Source: Verrucomicrobiaceae bacterium (lineage in GTDB: Bacteria > Verrucomicrobiota > Verrucomicrobiia > Verrucomicrobiales > Verrucomicrobiaceae). From it: DNA of 64,000 nucleotides. This document shows, one piece after another, positions 1 through 7,126 of this stretch. The stretch covers positions 248,001 through 312,000 of the forward strand of contig JACKQF010000007.1 of assembly GCA_024232965.1 (NCBI GenBank). The letters are read 5' to 3'. Every line of letters begins with the position of its first letter. The first letter of the stretch is position 1. The notes under the pieces were generated by a model that made no database searches, was not told the DNA's origin, and saw only the letters and a list, made by a program, of their open reading frames with translations. The translations under genes were made by a program, and so were the position numbers.

Positions 1-2
1 GC

Positions 3-251
3 GGTCAACAGGCGGTGCGCAGGGGCCAGTGGAAGGCGGTGCGCCAAAACCTGATGCCACGGCGGGGTAAGGGAAAGGCCAAGGCTCCCGAACCCGTCAT
101 CCACACCGAGCTCTATGATCTGGATACCGATCCGACGGAAAGCAAAGACGTCGCCGCAGAGCATCCAGACGTGGTCGCTCAGGTCGAAAAGATCATGCGG
201 GAACAGCACACGAATTCCGCAGATTTCCCTTTTCCCGTACTGGATCAGTAG
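3..251 (+). CDS. Sulfatase, C-terminal end (5' truncated by window edge)
   Basis: Only the last 82 codons of a sulfatase-family protein are present; the reading frame is open from base 3. The segment GQWKAVRQNL followed by ELYDLDTDPTES matches the C-terminal subdomain of arylsulfatase-type enzymes, where a 'W-K-x-V/I-R' strand precedes 'ELYDLxxDPxExxNLA'. Here the usual NLA is KDVA. A basic GKGKAKAP patch sits between the two motifs and resembles the Lys-Gly tails of the sulfatases at 40963-48437. The catalytic cysteine region lies outside the window, so substrate class cannot be judged. Most likely periplasmic or secreted, by analogy with the full-length members of this window. Confidence 0.8.
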   Translation, partial: GQQAVRRGQWKAVRQNLMPRRGKGKAKAPEPVIHTELYDLDTDPTESKDVAAEHPDVVAQVEKIMREQHTNSADFPFPVLDQ

Positions 252-273
252 CGGGAAAAGGGGTTGGAATCGA

Positions 274-441
274 TCAGGAGTTGCGCCCGCTCAGGGAGAA
301 CAGGAGGCCCAAGAAGCCTCCATAAAGAGCACCGCGCCACCACGTCGAAGTGAGGGGGCAGGTGCCGGATGAGCACTGGCCAAAGTAACCCATCAGCGCA
401 CCGAGGGAGGCACCGATGAGCACTGGAAGAAGTGTTTTCAT
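274..441 (-). CDS. Small DUF6132-like membrane protein
   Basis: 55 residues starting MKTLLPVLIG. The in-frame ORF extends upstream into the preceding gene, but the ATG at 441 lies 7 bases after that gene's stop and gives a natural N-terminus. It has two hydrophobic helices separated by a Cys-containing loop (FGQCSSGTCPLTSTWWRG) typical of the DUF6132 family as I recall it: CxxxxCP plus a Trp pair, then GALYG. It is the last gene of the leftward operon with the RND pump and two YgaP/DUF2892 proteins. The paired cysteines and the partner genes suggest a link to sulfur species or metals, but no activity is known to me. Confidence 0.7.
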   Translation of the reverse strand: MKTLLPVLIGASLGALMGYFGQCSSGTCPLTSTWWRGALYGGFLGLLFSLSGRNS

Positions 442-448
442 GGCCTGA

Positions 449-682
449 TCAATGGCAATGACCGCCGCCGCACCCGCAGCCGCCACCGCCTTTGGATTTG
501 TCGTCACCGACGGTGCTGATTCCTAGTGGGCAGTAAGCGGGGCACCAGCGGATGAGACCGGTGAGGAGGGGGATGGCACCAATGGCACCGATCCAACTGT
601 GGTTGATGACGCCGTAGGCGATGAGGCCAAGGCCGACGAGGATGCGAAGGGCGCGATCTGCGGTTCCGATATTCTTTTTCAT
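449..682 (-). CDS. YgaP/DUF2892-family membrane protein with Cys/His-rich tail
   Basis: 77 residues. The N-terminus MKKNIGTADRALRI is the hallmark of the DUF2892 (YgaP transmembrane) family, followed by two hydrophobic segments (about 15-30 and 33-45) and the CPxYCPLGIST motif. The final 17 residues (KGGGGCGCGGGHCH) form a glycine-spaced Cys/His cluster, not part of the core domain, that looks suited to metal or persulfide binding. The start codon overlaps the stop of the RND pump gene (ATGA), so translation is probably coupled. DUF2892 proteins often accompany rhodaneses and ArsR regulators in sulfide-responsive operons, and this gene sits in such a context. Confidence 0.85.
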   Translation of the reverse strand: MKKNIGTADRALRILVGLGLIAYGVINHSWIGAIGAIPLLTGLIRWCPAYCPLGISTVGDDKSKGGGGCGCGGGHCH

Positions 683-3600
683 GATGCGGTTGTGGTTTGG
701 GTTGGGGGCGGCGCGTTACGATGATTGGCCATGTAGTAGAGCACTGGCACTGCCATGCGGCTGATGAATAGGCTGGCGATTTCTCCAGCCATCAATGCGA
801 TGGCGAGACCTTGGAAGATCGGGTCTGCGAGGATGACCGCAGCGCCGACGACCACCGCCATGGCGGTGAGGAGCATGGGGCGGAAGCGCACGGCTCCTGC
901 GTCGATGACGGCCTCGCTCAGCGGCATGCCTTCGCGAATCCGCAGCTCGATGAAGTCCACCAGGATGATGGAGTTCCGCACCACGATGCCGCCACCAGCC
1001 ATGAAGCCGATCATGCTGGTTGCGGTGAAAAAGGCATCCATCAGGCCATGGGCGGGCAGGATGCCAACCAGCGAGAAGGGGATAGCGATCATCACGATGG
1101 CAGGCGTGATGAAACTGCGGAACCAGCCGACCATCAGGACATAAATCAGGATCAAACAGGCACCAAAGGCGGCACCGAGATCGCGGAAGACCTCAATGGT
1201 GATGTGCCACTCGCCATCCCACTTCATGGAAGGTTCTTCATCGCTGAATGGCATGGAGGCATTCAAGATTTTGAGCTCTGCGCCACTACCGCCGAACTGC
1301 TTCGCGTCCAATTTTTTCAAGGCCTCGTTCATCTGAAAGATGGCATAAACGGGACTTTCCACGACGCCGGCGACATCGCCGATGACGTACGTCACGGGCA
1401 TGAGATTCTTGTGGTAGCGGCTCTTTTCGACGGTGACGGTTTCGACGGAGACGAGTTCGCGCAGTGGAACCAACGGCACTCCGTCCTGGGCACCAGGCTC
1501 TGGGAGGGCGTTGGCATCGCCGGAGCGGACTCGCAGCGCCAGCAGGTCCTGCGGCGTGGTCTTGGCGGAACGCGGCAGTTCCAACACAACGTGCACGTCT
1601 TCTTTTTCCGCAGGCTGGTGCAGGAGATCGACAGCCTGCCCATCGACCGCAATCTTCAAGGTCTGGGAGATGGTGGCGGCGCTGATCCCGTGCAGGGCAG
1701 CTTTTTCTTTGTCGATGACAAATCTGGCCTTCTGCTGGTCGGCCTCAATGTACCAATCGACATCGACGACGCCCGGGGTGGCTTTGAAAATATCGCGCAC
1801 CCGTTCAGCCATCTTCAGTCGGCCTTCTTCGGTGGGGCCATAAATCTCTGCGACCAGAGTTTGCAGCACGGGCGGGCCGGGTGGCACCTCTGCGACGGCG
1901 ACCCGGGCGTTGTAGCGCGCGGCGATCTCGGTGACGCGTGGGCGAATGCGTTTCGCGATGTCGTGCGATTGGGCGGTGCGTTCGTGTTTGCCGACGAGGT
2001 TGACTTGAATATCCGCGACGTTGGCCCCGCGCCGCATGAAGTAGTGACGCACGAGACCATTGAAGTTGTACGGCGATGCGGTGCCGGTGTAGACCTGATA
2101 GTTGGTGACCTCTGGCTCCACGCGGATCGCTGCGGCCATCTCGCGAGCGACTGCAGCCGTTTGCTCCAGGGAGCTGCCTTCGGGCATGTTGAGGATGACT
2201 TGGAACTCGCTCTTATTGTCAAAGGGCAGCATCTTCACCTTGACCCACCCGAGGCCGACGGTGGCCATGGACGCCAGCAGGAGTCCGGTGATGCCGATGA
2301 GGAAAATCCAACGCCACAGGGTGGAGTGAATGAGTGGCCCCATCATACGGCGGTAGAGCTTGGTGAAGAAATCCTCCGCGTGTTCTGAGGCGAGGTGATG
2401 GTGATTGCCTTCGGAGGGAACGCCTTCGGTCAGTTGGGAGTATTTTTTGCCCCAACGCAAAATCCGAATCGAAGCCCAGGGCGTTACGATGAAGGCGATG
2501 AGCAAAGACCAAAACATCGCGGCGCTGGCACCGATGGGGATGGGACGCATGTAAGGTCCCATCAAGCCACCGACGAAGGCCATCGGCAGCACGGCGGCGA
2601 TGACGGCGAAGGTCGCGAGAATGGTGGGATTCCCCACTTCGCCGACCGCTTCCACCGCGATGGCGGACCAACTGCGGCCTTTATTGTGGGGGAGATGAAA
2701 GTGCCGAACGATGTTTTCCACGACCACGATGGCATCATCCACGAGGATCCCAATGCTAAAGATCAGCGCGAAGAGGGTGATGCGATTCAGGGTGAATCCG
2801 TAGAGGTAGAAAATCAGCAGCGTGAGCGCCAAGGTGGCGGGAATAGCTACGGCGACGATCCCAGACTCGCGCCAGCCCAGCGTGAGCCAGATCAGGATGG
2901 CGACGCTGAAGACGGCGATACCCATGTGAAGGAGCAGTTCGTTGGATTTCTCCGACGCGGTCTCGCCATAGTTGCGGGTGATGCTGATTTCGACATCGGC
3001 GGGGATGACGCTGCCCTTCAGCATATCCACCTTACGCAGCACTTCATCGGCCACCGTGATGGCGTTGGCACCGGGGCGCTTGGCGATGCTAAGCGTAACG
3101 GCGGGTTCGTCGCCGGCGATTTCTTCGGAGCCGTAAAACACATAGTCCGTGGCTTCGGCGGCGCCATCAATGATGTCGGCGACTTCACGCAGATACACGG
3201 GACGCCCGCTAAACACCCCCACCACGACGTTGCCAACATCCTCGGCGGTATTCAGAAACGCGCCCGTCTCTATGAGGATTTCGCTATTGCCGGTGGTGAG
3301 CCCGCCTGCGCGGAATTGGCGGTTGGCCTGTTGTAGCATTGGCACCAGCCCCACAGCGCTCAGATTGCGCGCAGCCAGTCTCACAGGGTCCAATTGCACC
3401 CGCACCGCGCGGCGCGCACCACCGATGAGAGTGGTCTCAGCGACGAGGGGGACTTGCTTGACGCTTTCATCCACCTGTGCGGCCAAACGGCGCAGAGTCA
3501 GGTGATCATAGCGGCTGCTGTGAAAGGTCAGCGCGAGGATGGGGACATCGTCGATCGACTTGGGCTTGATGAGAGGCGCGGTGACACCCATCGGGATGCG

Positions 3601-3993
3601 GTCAAAGTTTGAACGCAGTTTTTCCGTCAGCTTCACGAGACTGCTCTCGGGGTCTTCACCCACCTTGAAGCGTACGATGACGAGGCTCTCGCTATCCCGA
3701 GAGGTGCTGTAGAGATACTCGACCCCAGAGATCTCCCAGAGCAGCTTTTCCATCGGACGCGTGGCGCGTTCTTCCACTTCCTTGGCGCTGGAGCCAGGCA
3801 TGGAAACCATCACATCAATCATCGGCACCTTGATCTGCGGCTCTTCCTCTCGTGGCAGCAAGACGATCGCCGCTGCGCCGAGTAAGACTGCCGCTACGAT
3901 GATCAGTGGCGTCAGTTTTGAGTCGATAAAGGCAGCGGCGATCCGCCCTGCGATGCCGTGAGACTCTTGGGACTGTTCGGTGGGGGAGTTCAT
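679..3993 (-). CDS. RND-family efflux transporter, inner-membrane permease
   Basis: 1104 residues, slightly longer than the usual 1020-1060 of AcrB/CzcA-type pumps. The architecture is the RND duplication: a first TM helix near residues 30-48 ending in PREEEPQI, a periplasmic porter domain, a block of TM helices, then the second porter and TM block. TM4 carries the paired aspartates of the proton relay in GILVDDAIVVVEN (Asp419 and Asp420). Exports a substrate from periplasm or inner leaflet using proton motive force. The gene overlaps the adaptor upstream (ATGA at 3990-3993) and the DUF2892 gene downstream (ATGA at 679-682), a tightly coupled operon. No outer-membrane factor is nearby. Substrate unknown; the neighbouring ArsR regulator and rhodanese suggest a thiol, sulfur or metal stress role. 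Confidence 0.93.
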   Translation of the reverse strand: MNSPTEQSQESHGIAGRIAAAFIDSKLTPLIIVAAVLLGAAAIVLLPREEEPQIKVPMIDVMVSMPGSSAKEVEERATRPMEKLLWEISGVEYLYSTSRDSESLVIVRFKVGEDPESSLVKLTEKLRSNFDRIPMGVTAPLIKPKSIDDVPILALTFHSSRYDHLTLRRLAAQVDESVKQVPLVAETTLIGGARRAVRVQLDPVRLAARNLSAVGLVPMLQQANRQFRAGGLTTGNSEILIETGAFLNTAEDVGNVVVGVFSGRPVYLREVADIIDGAAEATDYVFYGSEEIAGDEPAVTLSIAKRPGANAITVADEVLRKVDMLKGSVIPADVEISITRNYGETASEKSNELLLHMGIAVFSVAILIWLTLGWRESGIVAVAIPATLALTLLIFYLYGFTLNRITLFALIFSIGILVDDAIVVVENIVRHFHLPHNKGRSWSAIAVEAVGEVGNPTILATFAVIAAVLPMAFVGGLMGPYMRPIPIGASAAMFWSLLIAFIVTPWASIRILRWGKKYSQLTEGVPSEGNHHHLASEHAEDFFTKLYRRMMGPLIHSTLWRWIFLIGITGLLLASMATVGLGWVKVKMLPFDNKSEFQVILNMPEGSSLEQTAAVAREMAAAIRVEPEVTNYQVYTGTASPYNFNGLVRHYFMRRGANVADIQVNLVGKHERTAQSHDIAKRIRPRVTEIAARYNARVAVAEVPPGPPVLQTLVAEIYGPTEEGRLKMAERVRDIFKATPGVVDVDWYIEADQQKARFVIDKEKAALHGISAATISQTLKIAVDGQAVDLLHQPAEKEDVHVVLELPRSAKTTPQDLLALRVRSGDANALPEPGAQDGVPLVPLRELVSVETVTVEKSRYHKNLMPVTYVIGDVAGVVESPVYAIFQMNEALKKLDAKQFGGSGAELKILNASMPFSDEEPSMKWDGEWHITIEVFRDLGAAFGACLILIYVLMVGWFRSFITPAIVMIAIPFSLVGILPAHGLMDAFFTATSMIGFMAGGGIVVRNSIILVDFIELRIREGMPLSEAVIDAGAVRFRPMLLTAMAVVVGAAVILADPIFQGLAIALMAGEIASLFISRMAVPVLYYMANHRNAPPPTQTTTAS

Positions 3994-5012
3994 GGTTTCA
4001 CGGTGATGGGTTGGCCATCCTGGAGGCGGGCGATGTCGTTGAGAATGACAGCTTCTCCTTCTTCGAGTCCGGAAAGAATTTCTGTGCCAGCGGTCGTGGT
4101 TTTTCCTGTCTTGACGAGGCGCAACTGCGCGTGGCCATCGTTTGCGACGAAGACGATCTCCATCTGTCCACGCTTGATGACGGCATTGGCAGGAACCATG
4201 AGGGATTGCGCATCTGCGACTGGCACGGATACACGACCAAACTGTCCGGTGCGCAAACCGTCGGCCTGTGGGAGATCAAATTTGACCTGGAAAGTCCGAC
4301 TGACTGCGTCTGCGATGGGGGCGATCTCGCTGACGGTGGCATCGAGCGGTGTCGCAATGGATGCCACCTTTACCTGCATCTTTGCGCCGAGCTTGATCCG
4401 ATCCAGGATGGCCTCGGGCAGGTCGGCCTCGAAGCGGAGGTTGGTGGGGGCCTCGATTTCAAGCAGAGGCTTGCCCGGCATGGCGAGATCTCCCACCTCT
4501 GCGAGTTTCCTCGTAATGACACCATCGAAAGGCACCGTCACGCTGGCGTAGCCGAGCATAGTCTCTGCCTCGCTGACTCCGGCCTTGGTGATCTTGAGGC
4601 GTGCATCGGCGTTGTCGAACTCTTGCTTGGTGGCGGCATTGGCGGCCAGCAGTTGCGTATAGCGCGCCATCTCCTTTTCTGCTTGATCCAGGGCTGCGCG
4701 GGCTTGCGCTAGCTTTGCGTCAATCTCTTGGACGTCGAGGCGGACGAGGAGGTCACCCTTTTTCACCACCTGACCTGGAGTGGCCAGATAGTCGAGGATG
4801 CGACCGCTGACTTTCGCCTCCACCTGCGCCCGCTGGCGGGATCGCACGGTGCCGACGACTTCTTCAAAAGCTTGCATCGTCTGGGTGGTGACTTTTTGCG
4901 TCTGCACCGCAATGGCTGGTCGATCATCTGGCGCGGAGGCGTGAGGAGCGACTTCGTGCTTTCCACACGAGGCCAGCATCAGGAGAAAGGAGAGGAGGGG
5001 AAACGACTTCAT
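3990..5012 (-). CDS. RND efflux periplasmic adaptor (membrane fusion) lipoprotein
   Basis: 340 residues from the ATG at 5012. The ORF runs further upstream, but this start gives a clear lipoprotein signal, MKSFPLLSFLLMLASCGK, with lipobox LASC and lipidated Cys16. The body has the biotinyl-lipoyl-like half motifs of the HlyD/MFP family (SGRILDYLATPGQVVKKGDLLVRLD and the later VPFDGVITRKLAEVGDLAMPG), with an alpha-hairpin between them (about residues 90-140, DAKLAQARAALDQAEKEM) and a C-terminal beta-barrel and membrane-proximal domain. It bridges the RND permease with an outer-membrane channel. It is the second gene of the leftward operon, 19 bases after the DUF2892 gene. Confidence 0.92.
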   Translation of the reverse strand: MKSFPLLSFLLMLASCGKHEVAPHASAPDDRPAIAVQTQKVTTQTMQAFEEVVGTVRSRQRAQVEAKVSGRILDYLATPGQVVKKGDLLVRLDVQEIDAKLAQARAALDQAEKEMARYTQLLAANAATKQEFDNADARLKITKAGVSEAETMLGYASVTVPFDGVITRKLAEVGDLAMPGKPLLEIEAPTNLRFEADLPEAILDRIKLGAKMQVKVASIATPLDATVSEIAPIADAVSRTFQVKFDLPQADGLRTGQFGRVSVPVADAQSLMVPANAVIKRGQMEIVFVANDGHAQLRLVKTGKTTTAGTEILSGLEEGEAVILNDIARLQDGQPITVKP

Positions 5013-5031
5013 GAGTTCGGGAGAGGCTGAA

Positions 5032-5238
5032 TTACTCACAGCACTTGCTGCCTTTGCCGACACCAAGCTTGCCAAGAATCGTCTCAGCAGGGCAAAAGCC
5101 AGTGAAGGCGGATTGGAGGAGATTAGCCCCGACGAAGACAGATAGCCAGATCCAGTTTGGGTGGACCCAATGGGCGAGGGCGACACTGGTGAGGACAAAG
5201 GTGCCTGCGAGGGCGCGGATGGCGTTTTCGAGTTTCAT
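5032..5238 (-). CDS. YgaP/DUF2892-family membrane protein
   Basis: 68 residues, first gene of the leftward operon. It begins MKLENAIRALAGTFVLTSVALA, has a second hydrophobic helix (WIWLSVFVGANLLQSAFTG), then FCPAETILGKLG, the DUF2892 C-terminal signature, and ends in a Cys pair (KCCE). The start at 5238 is only 7 bases from the nearest arm of the operator-like repeat at 5245-5281, so the mRNA leader is short if that repeat overlaps the promoter. Members of this family form small membrane dimers, often fused to or beside rhodanese domains; a role in handling sulfane sulfur is inference. Confidence 0.85.
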   Translation of the reverse strand: MKLENAIRALAGTFVLTSVALAHWVHPNWIWLSVFVGANLLQSAFTGFCPAETILGKLGVGKGSKCCE

Positions 5239-5244
5239 GGTATG

Positions 5245-5281
5245 GTTATATGTAACTATATGAGTTTATACGCATATAACA
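5245..5281. promoter_or_regulatory. Operator-like inverted repeat, copy 1 (divergent promoter region)
   Basis: A perfect 8-bp inverted repeat GTTATATG (5245-5252) / CATATAAC (5273-5280) encloses a tighter one, TATATG (5257-5262) / CATATA (5273-5278), separated by 10 bp. AT-rich imperfect palindromes of this sort are the usual ArsR/SmtB-family operators. The stretch 5256-5281 aligns with a second site at 5369-5394 (18 of 26 positions identical), so both flanks of the divergent promoter region carry the element. It directly abuts the leftward operon start (5238) and is well placed for repression by the ArsR protein encoded at 5421. Confidence 0.6.
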
Positions 5282-5368
5282 AAGCTGTGCAACTTGTTTT
5301 TGCTCGGGTGGTGCACACGGTAGGAATTGGTGGACCGAGTGGCTTTCTTGGGTGATTCTGCTGGGTAG

Positions 5369-5394
5369 CTATATAAGCCTGTACGCATCCTACA
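5369..5394 (+). promoter_or_regulatory. Operator-like sequence, copy 2 (upstream of the arsR-type gene)
   Basis: This 26-bp stretch repeats copy 1 (5256-5281): both begin CTATAT, share AG at the next conserved step, contain TACGCAT and end in ACA. It lies 27 bp upstream of the regulator start codon at 5421, the position expected for autoregulation. The palindrome is weaker than in copy 1, suggesting a lower-affinity site. Assignment rests on the repeat and position only. Confidence 0.5.
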
Positions 5395-5420
5395 GAGCCC
5401 CTTCACCTTTCTCACTCATC

Positions 5421-5768
5421 ATGCCTGCCAAACCCAAAACTGCCCCTCCAGCCGTGTCCGATGAAGCGCTGGCCATGATTGCTTCGTGGTTTCGCGTGTT
5501 GTCAGAGCCGAGCCGGCTCAAGATCTTGCGTGCCTTGGAAGAGGGGGAAAAAAACATCACCGAGCTCGTCACTGCCACTGGGCTGACGCAGGCAAACGTT
5601 TCTCGCCATGTGCAATCTCTCGTGGATGCAGGCATCGTCGGACGCCGCAAGGCGGGACTGGTGACCATTTGCTACATCGCTGACCCGAGCATCCATCAGC
5701 TCTGCAATACCGTTTGCGTAAATCTTCAAGAGCGACTGTCGCAGCAGGTAAAGCGATTGAGCGGATAG
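5421..5768 (+). CDS. ArsR/SmtB-family winged-helix repressor
   Basis: 115 residues from MPAKPKTAPP; the upstream in-frame extension would run through the operator repeat and is rejected. The fold is the ArsR winged helix: WFRVLSEPSRLKILRALEEGEKNITELVTATGLTQANVSRHVQSLVDAGIVGRRKAG, with the recognition helix at about 56-69. The CxC of classic ArsR and the two-cysteine pattern of BigR/SqrR sensors are absent from the alpha-3 region (ITELVTATGL). Instead three cysteines are clustered near the C-terminus (Cys84, Cys95, Cys99) with His92, a possible alternative thiol or metal sensing site. It is divergent from the RND/DUF2892 operon and followed by a rhodanese, so it probably represses both units. 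Confidence 0.85.
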   Translation: MPAKPKTAPPAVSDEALAMIASWFRVLSEPSRLKILRALEEGEKNITELVTATGLTQANVSRHVQSLVDAGIVGRRKAGLVTICYIADPSIHQLCNTVCVNLQERLSQQVKRLSG

Positions 5769-5797
5769 AGTCCGTCATTCGGCCGGGGATCGAAAAA

Positions 5798-6307
5798 ATG
5801 AATTGGCGTCTTATGTGGATCATCGTCGGGGTCGCCTTGTTGCTGCTCGGGGCACTTTGGTGGCTCACGGATGACATGCGCGGAATCGCCTGGGCGCGAT
5901 ACGTCGTGCGGCGACACTTTCCTGATCAAGACATGCGTCTGCCGGATGCGTTCGCAGCGGCACTTGCGGCAGAGGATAGGCCCCAGCTTCTGGACGTGCG
6001 CAGCGTGGAGGAATTTGAGGTCAGCCATTTGCAGGGCGCGACACGGGTCGATGTGGATTCTCCGGCCTGCGGGGAGGGGTTGGACTCATCGCGGACCGTC
6101 TATGTCTATTGCGCTGGTGGCTACCGCGCTGCGCAGTATGCGGAGCGATTGAAGGCGGCCGGGATTTCGAAAGTGGTGAATCTGTCCGGAGGGATCTTTG
6201 CATGGGCCAACGATGGTCACTTGATCGTCCACGACGGGCAGCCTGCGGCCCGCGTTCATTCCGGTAGTTCTTGGTTTCGGCGATTATTGAAGCCTTCGCT
6301 ACGTTGA
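5798..6307 (+). CDS. Membrane-anchored rhodanese-like sulfurtransferase
   Basis: 169 residues from MNWRLMWIIV, 29 bp after the ArsR stop; the longer ORF start would overlap that gene. One N-terminal TM helix (about 7-24) is followed by a rhodanese domain (about 48-150): LLDVRSVEEFEVSHLQGA, then the active-site loop VYCAGGYRAA with catalytic Cys105, and the GGIFAWAN end motif. Rhodaneses move sulfane sulfur through a cysteine persulfide; anchoring would place this one on the membrane, probably facing the periplasm. Its place between ArsR and the divergent DUF2892 genes supports a sulfide/persulfide stress module. Confidence 0.88.
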   Translation: MNWRLMWIIVGVALLLLGALWWLTDDMRGIAWARYVVRRHFPDQDMRLPDAFAAALAAEDRPQLLDVRSVEEFEVSHLQGATRVDVDSPACGEGLDSSRTVYVYCAGGYRAAQYAERLKAAGISKVVNLSGGIFAWANDGHLIVHDGQPAARVHSGSSWFRRLLKPSLR

Positions 6308-6324
6308 CTCATTCTTCCAACCTC

Positions 6325-7017
6325 ATGAAACTGCTCCATATCCTCACCATCGTCGCCGCCCTTAGCAGCACTGCTTTTTCCCAAACTCCGGAGCCCGGTG
6401 CAAGCCCGGCGATCAATGCAAAATTTCGCGACCCCGACCTGAAGGTGGACGAGTGGGCGGGCAAGTTTGAAACCGAGAGTCGCGAAGTTTTTGCACAGCG
6501 TCGGCAAATTGTTTCGGCCATGAAAATGGCACCCGGAATGGCCGTGGCAGATGTCGGAGCAGGCACAGGTTTGTTCACGGTGCCGATGGCGGTGGGCGTC
6601 GGAAAAGAGGGAAAGGTGTTTGCAGTGGATATCTCACCGAAGTTTATCGAGCACCTTCAAGTGCGCGCAAAGACTGCCGGTCTTGAGAACATCAAGACTG
6701 TCCTTTGCACGGAAAGCAGCACGGAGTTGCCTGCGGCGTCTATCGATATGGCGTTCATCTGCGATACCTATCACCACTTCGAACATCCCGCAGACACCCT
6801 CAAGAGTTTGCACGCAGCATTGAAACCGGGTGGCCGTTTGCTTCTGGTTGATTTCAAACGAATCGCTGGTCAGAGCAGCGATTTCATCATGGGGCATGTG
6901 CGGGCAGGGCAAGAAGTCTTTGAAGCCGAGATCACCGCGGCCGGTTTCAAGAAAACAGGTGAGGAGAGCTTCCTCAAAGAAAACTACTTCACGATTTTTG
7001 TGAAGGTGGAGAAGTAG
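6325..7017 (+). CDS. Class I SAM-dependent methyltransferase with signal peptide
   Basis: 230 residues from MKLLHILTIV. The first 19 residues look like a Sec signal (hydrophobic LLHILTIVAALSSTA, cleavage near AFS-QT). A class I methyltransferase domain follows: motif I VADVGAGTGLF (about 75-85), FAVDISPKF (motif II), the acidic ICDTYHHFEHP stretch and LKPGGRLLLVDF. Export of a SAM-dependent enzyme is unusual because SAM is cytosolic; verrucomicrobial and planctomycete genomes do, to my knowledge, contain similar leadered methyltransferases of unknown substrate. It lies 17 bp after the rhodanese gene and may be cotranscribed with it, so a thiol, arsenic or metalloid substrate is conceivable but unproven. 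Confidence 0.85.
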   Translation: MKLLHILTIVAALSSTAFSQTPEPGASPAINAKFRDPDLKVDEWAGKFETESREVFAQRRQIVSAMKMAPGMAVADVGAGTGLFTVPMAVGVGKEGKVFAVDISPKFIEHLQVRAKTAGLENIKTVLCTESSTELPAASIDMAFICDTYHHFEHPADTLKSLHAALKPGGRLLLVDFKRIAGQSSDFIMGHVRAGQEVFEAEITAAGFKKTGEESFLKENYFTIFVKVEK

Positions 7018-7126
7018 CACGCAGACATTCTCGGGCCCGCTGTGAATTGTCGCTGCGAGGAGAGCTAAAACAAAAAAGAACGTTATTTGAATCCAGCCGA
7101 AAGGCGGTGGCGCATGACTCCATGTT

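Noticed and set aside
811..2388. Long + strand ORF (525 codons) opposite the RND permease
   Set aside because: Antisense to a clearly conserved transporter; composition is His/Asp/Gly-rich as expected for the complementary frame of a high-GC gene, no domain visible.
2395..3336. + strand ORF (313 codons) opposite the RND permease
   Set aside because: Same antisense artefact, rich in Asp/Gly/His, no start signal or recognisable motif.
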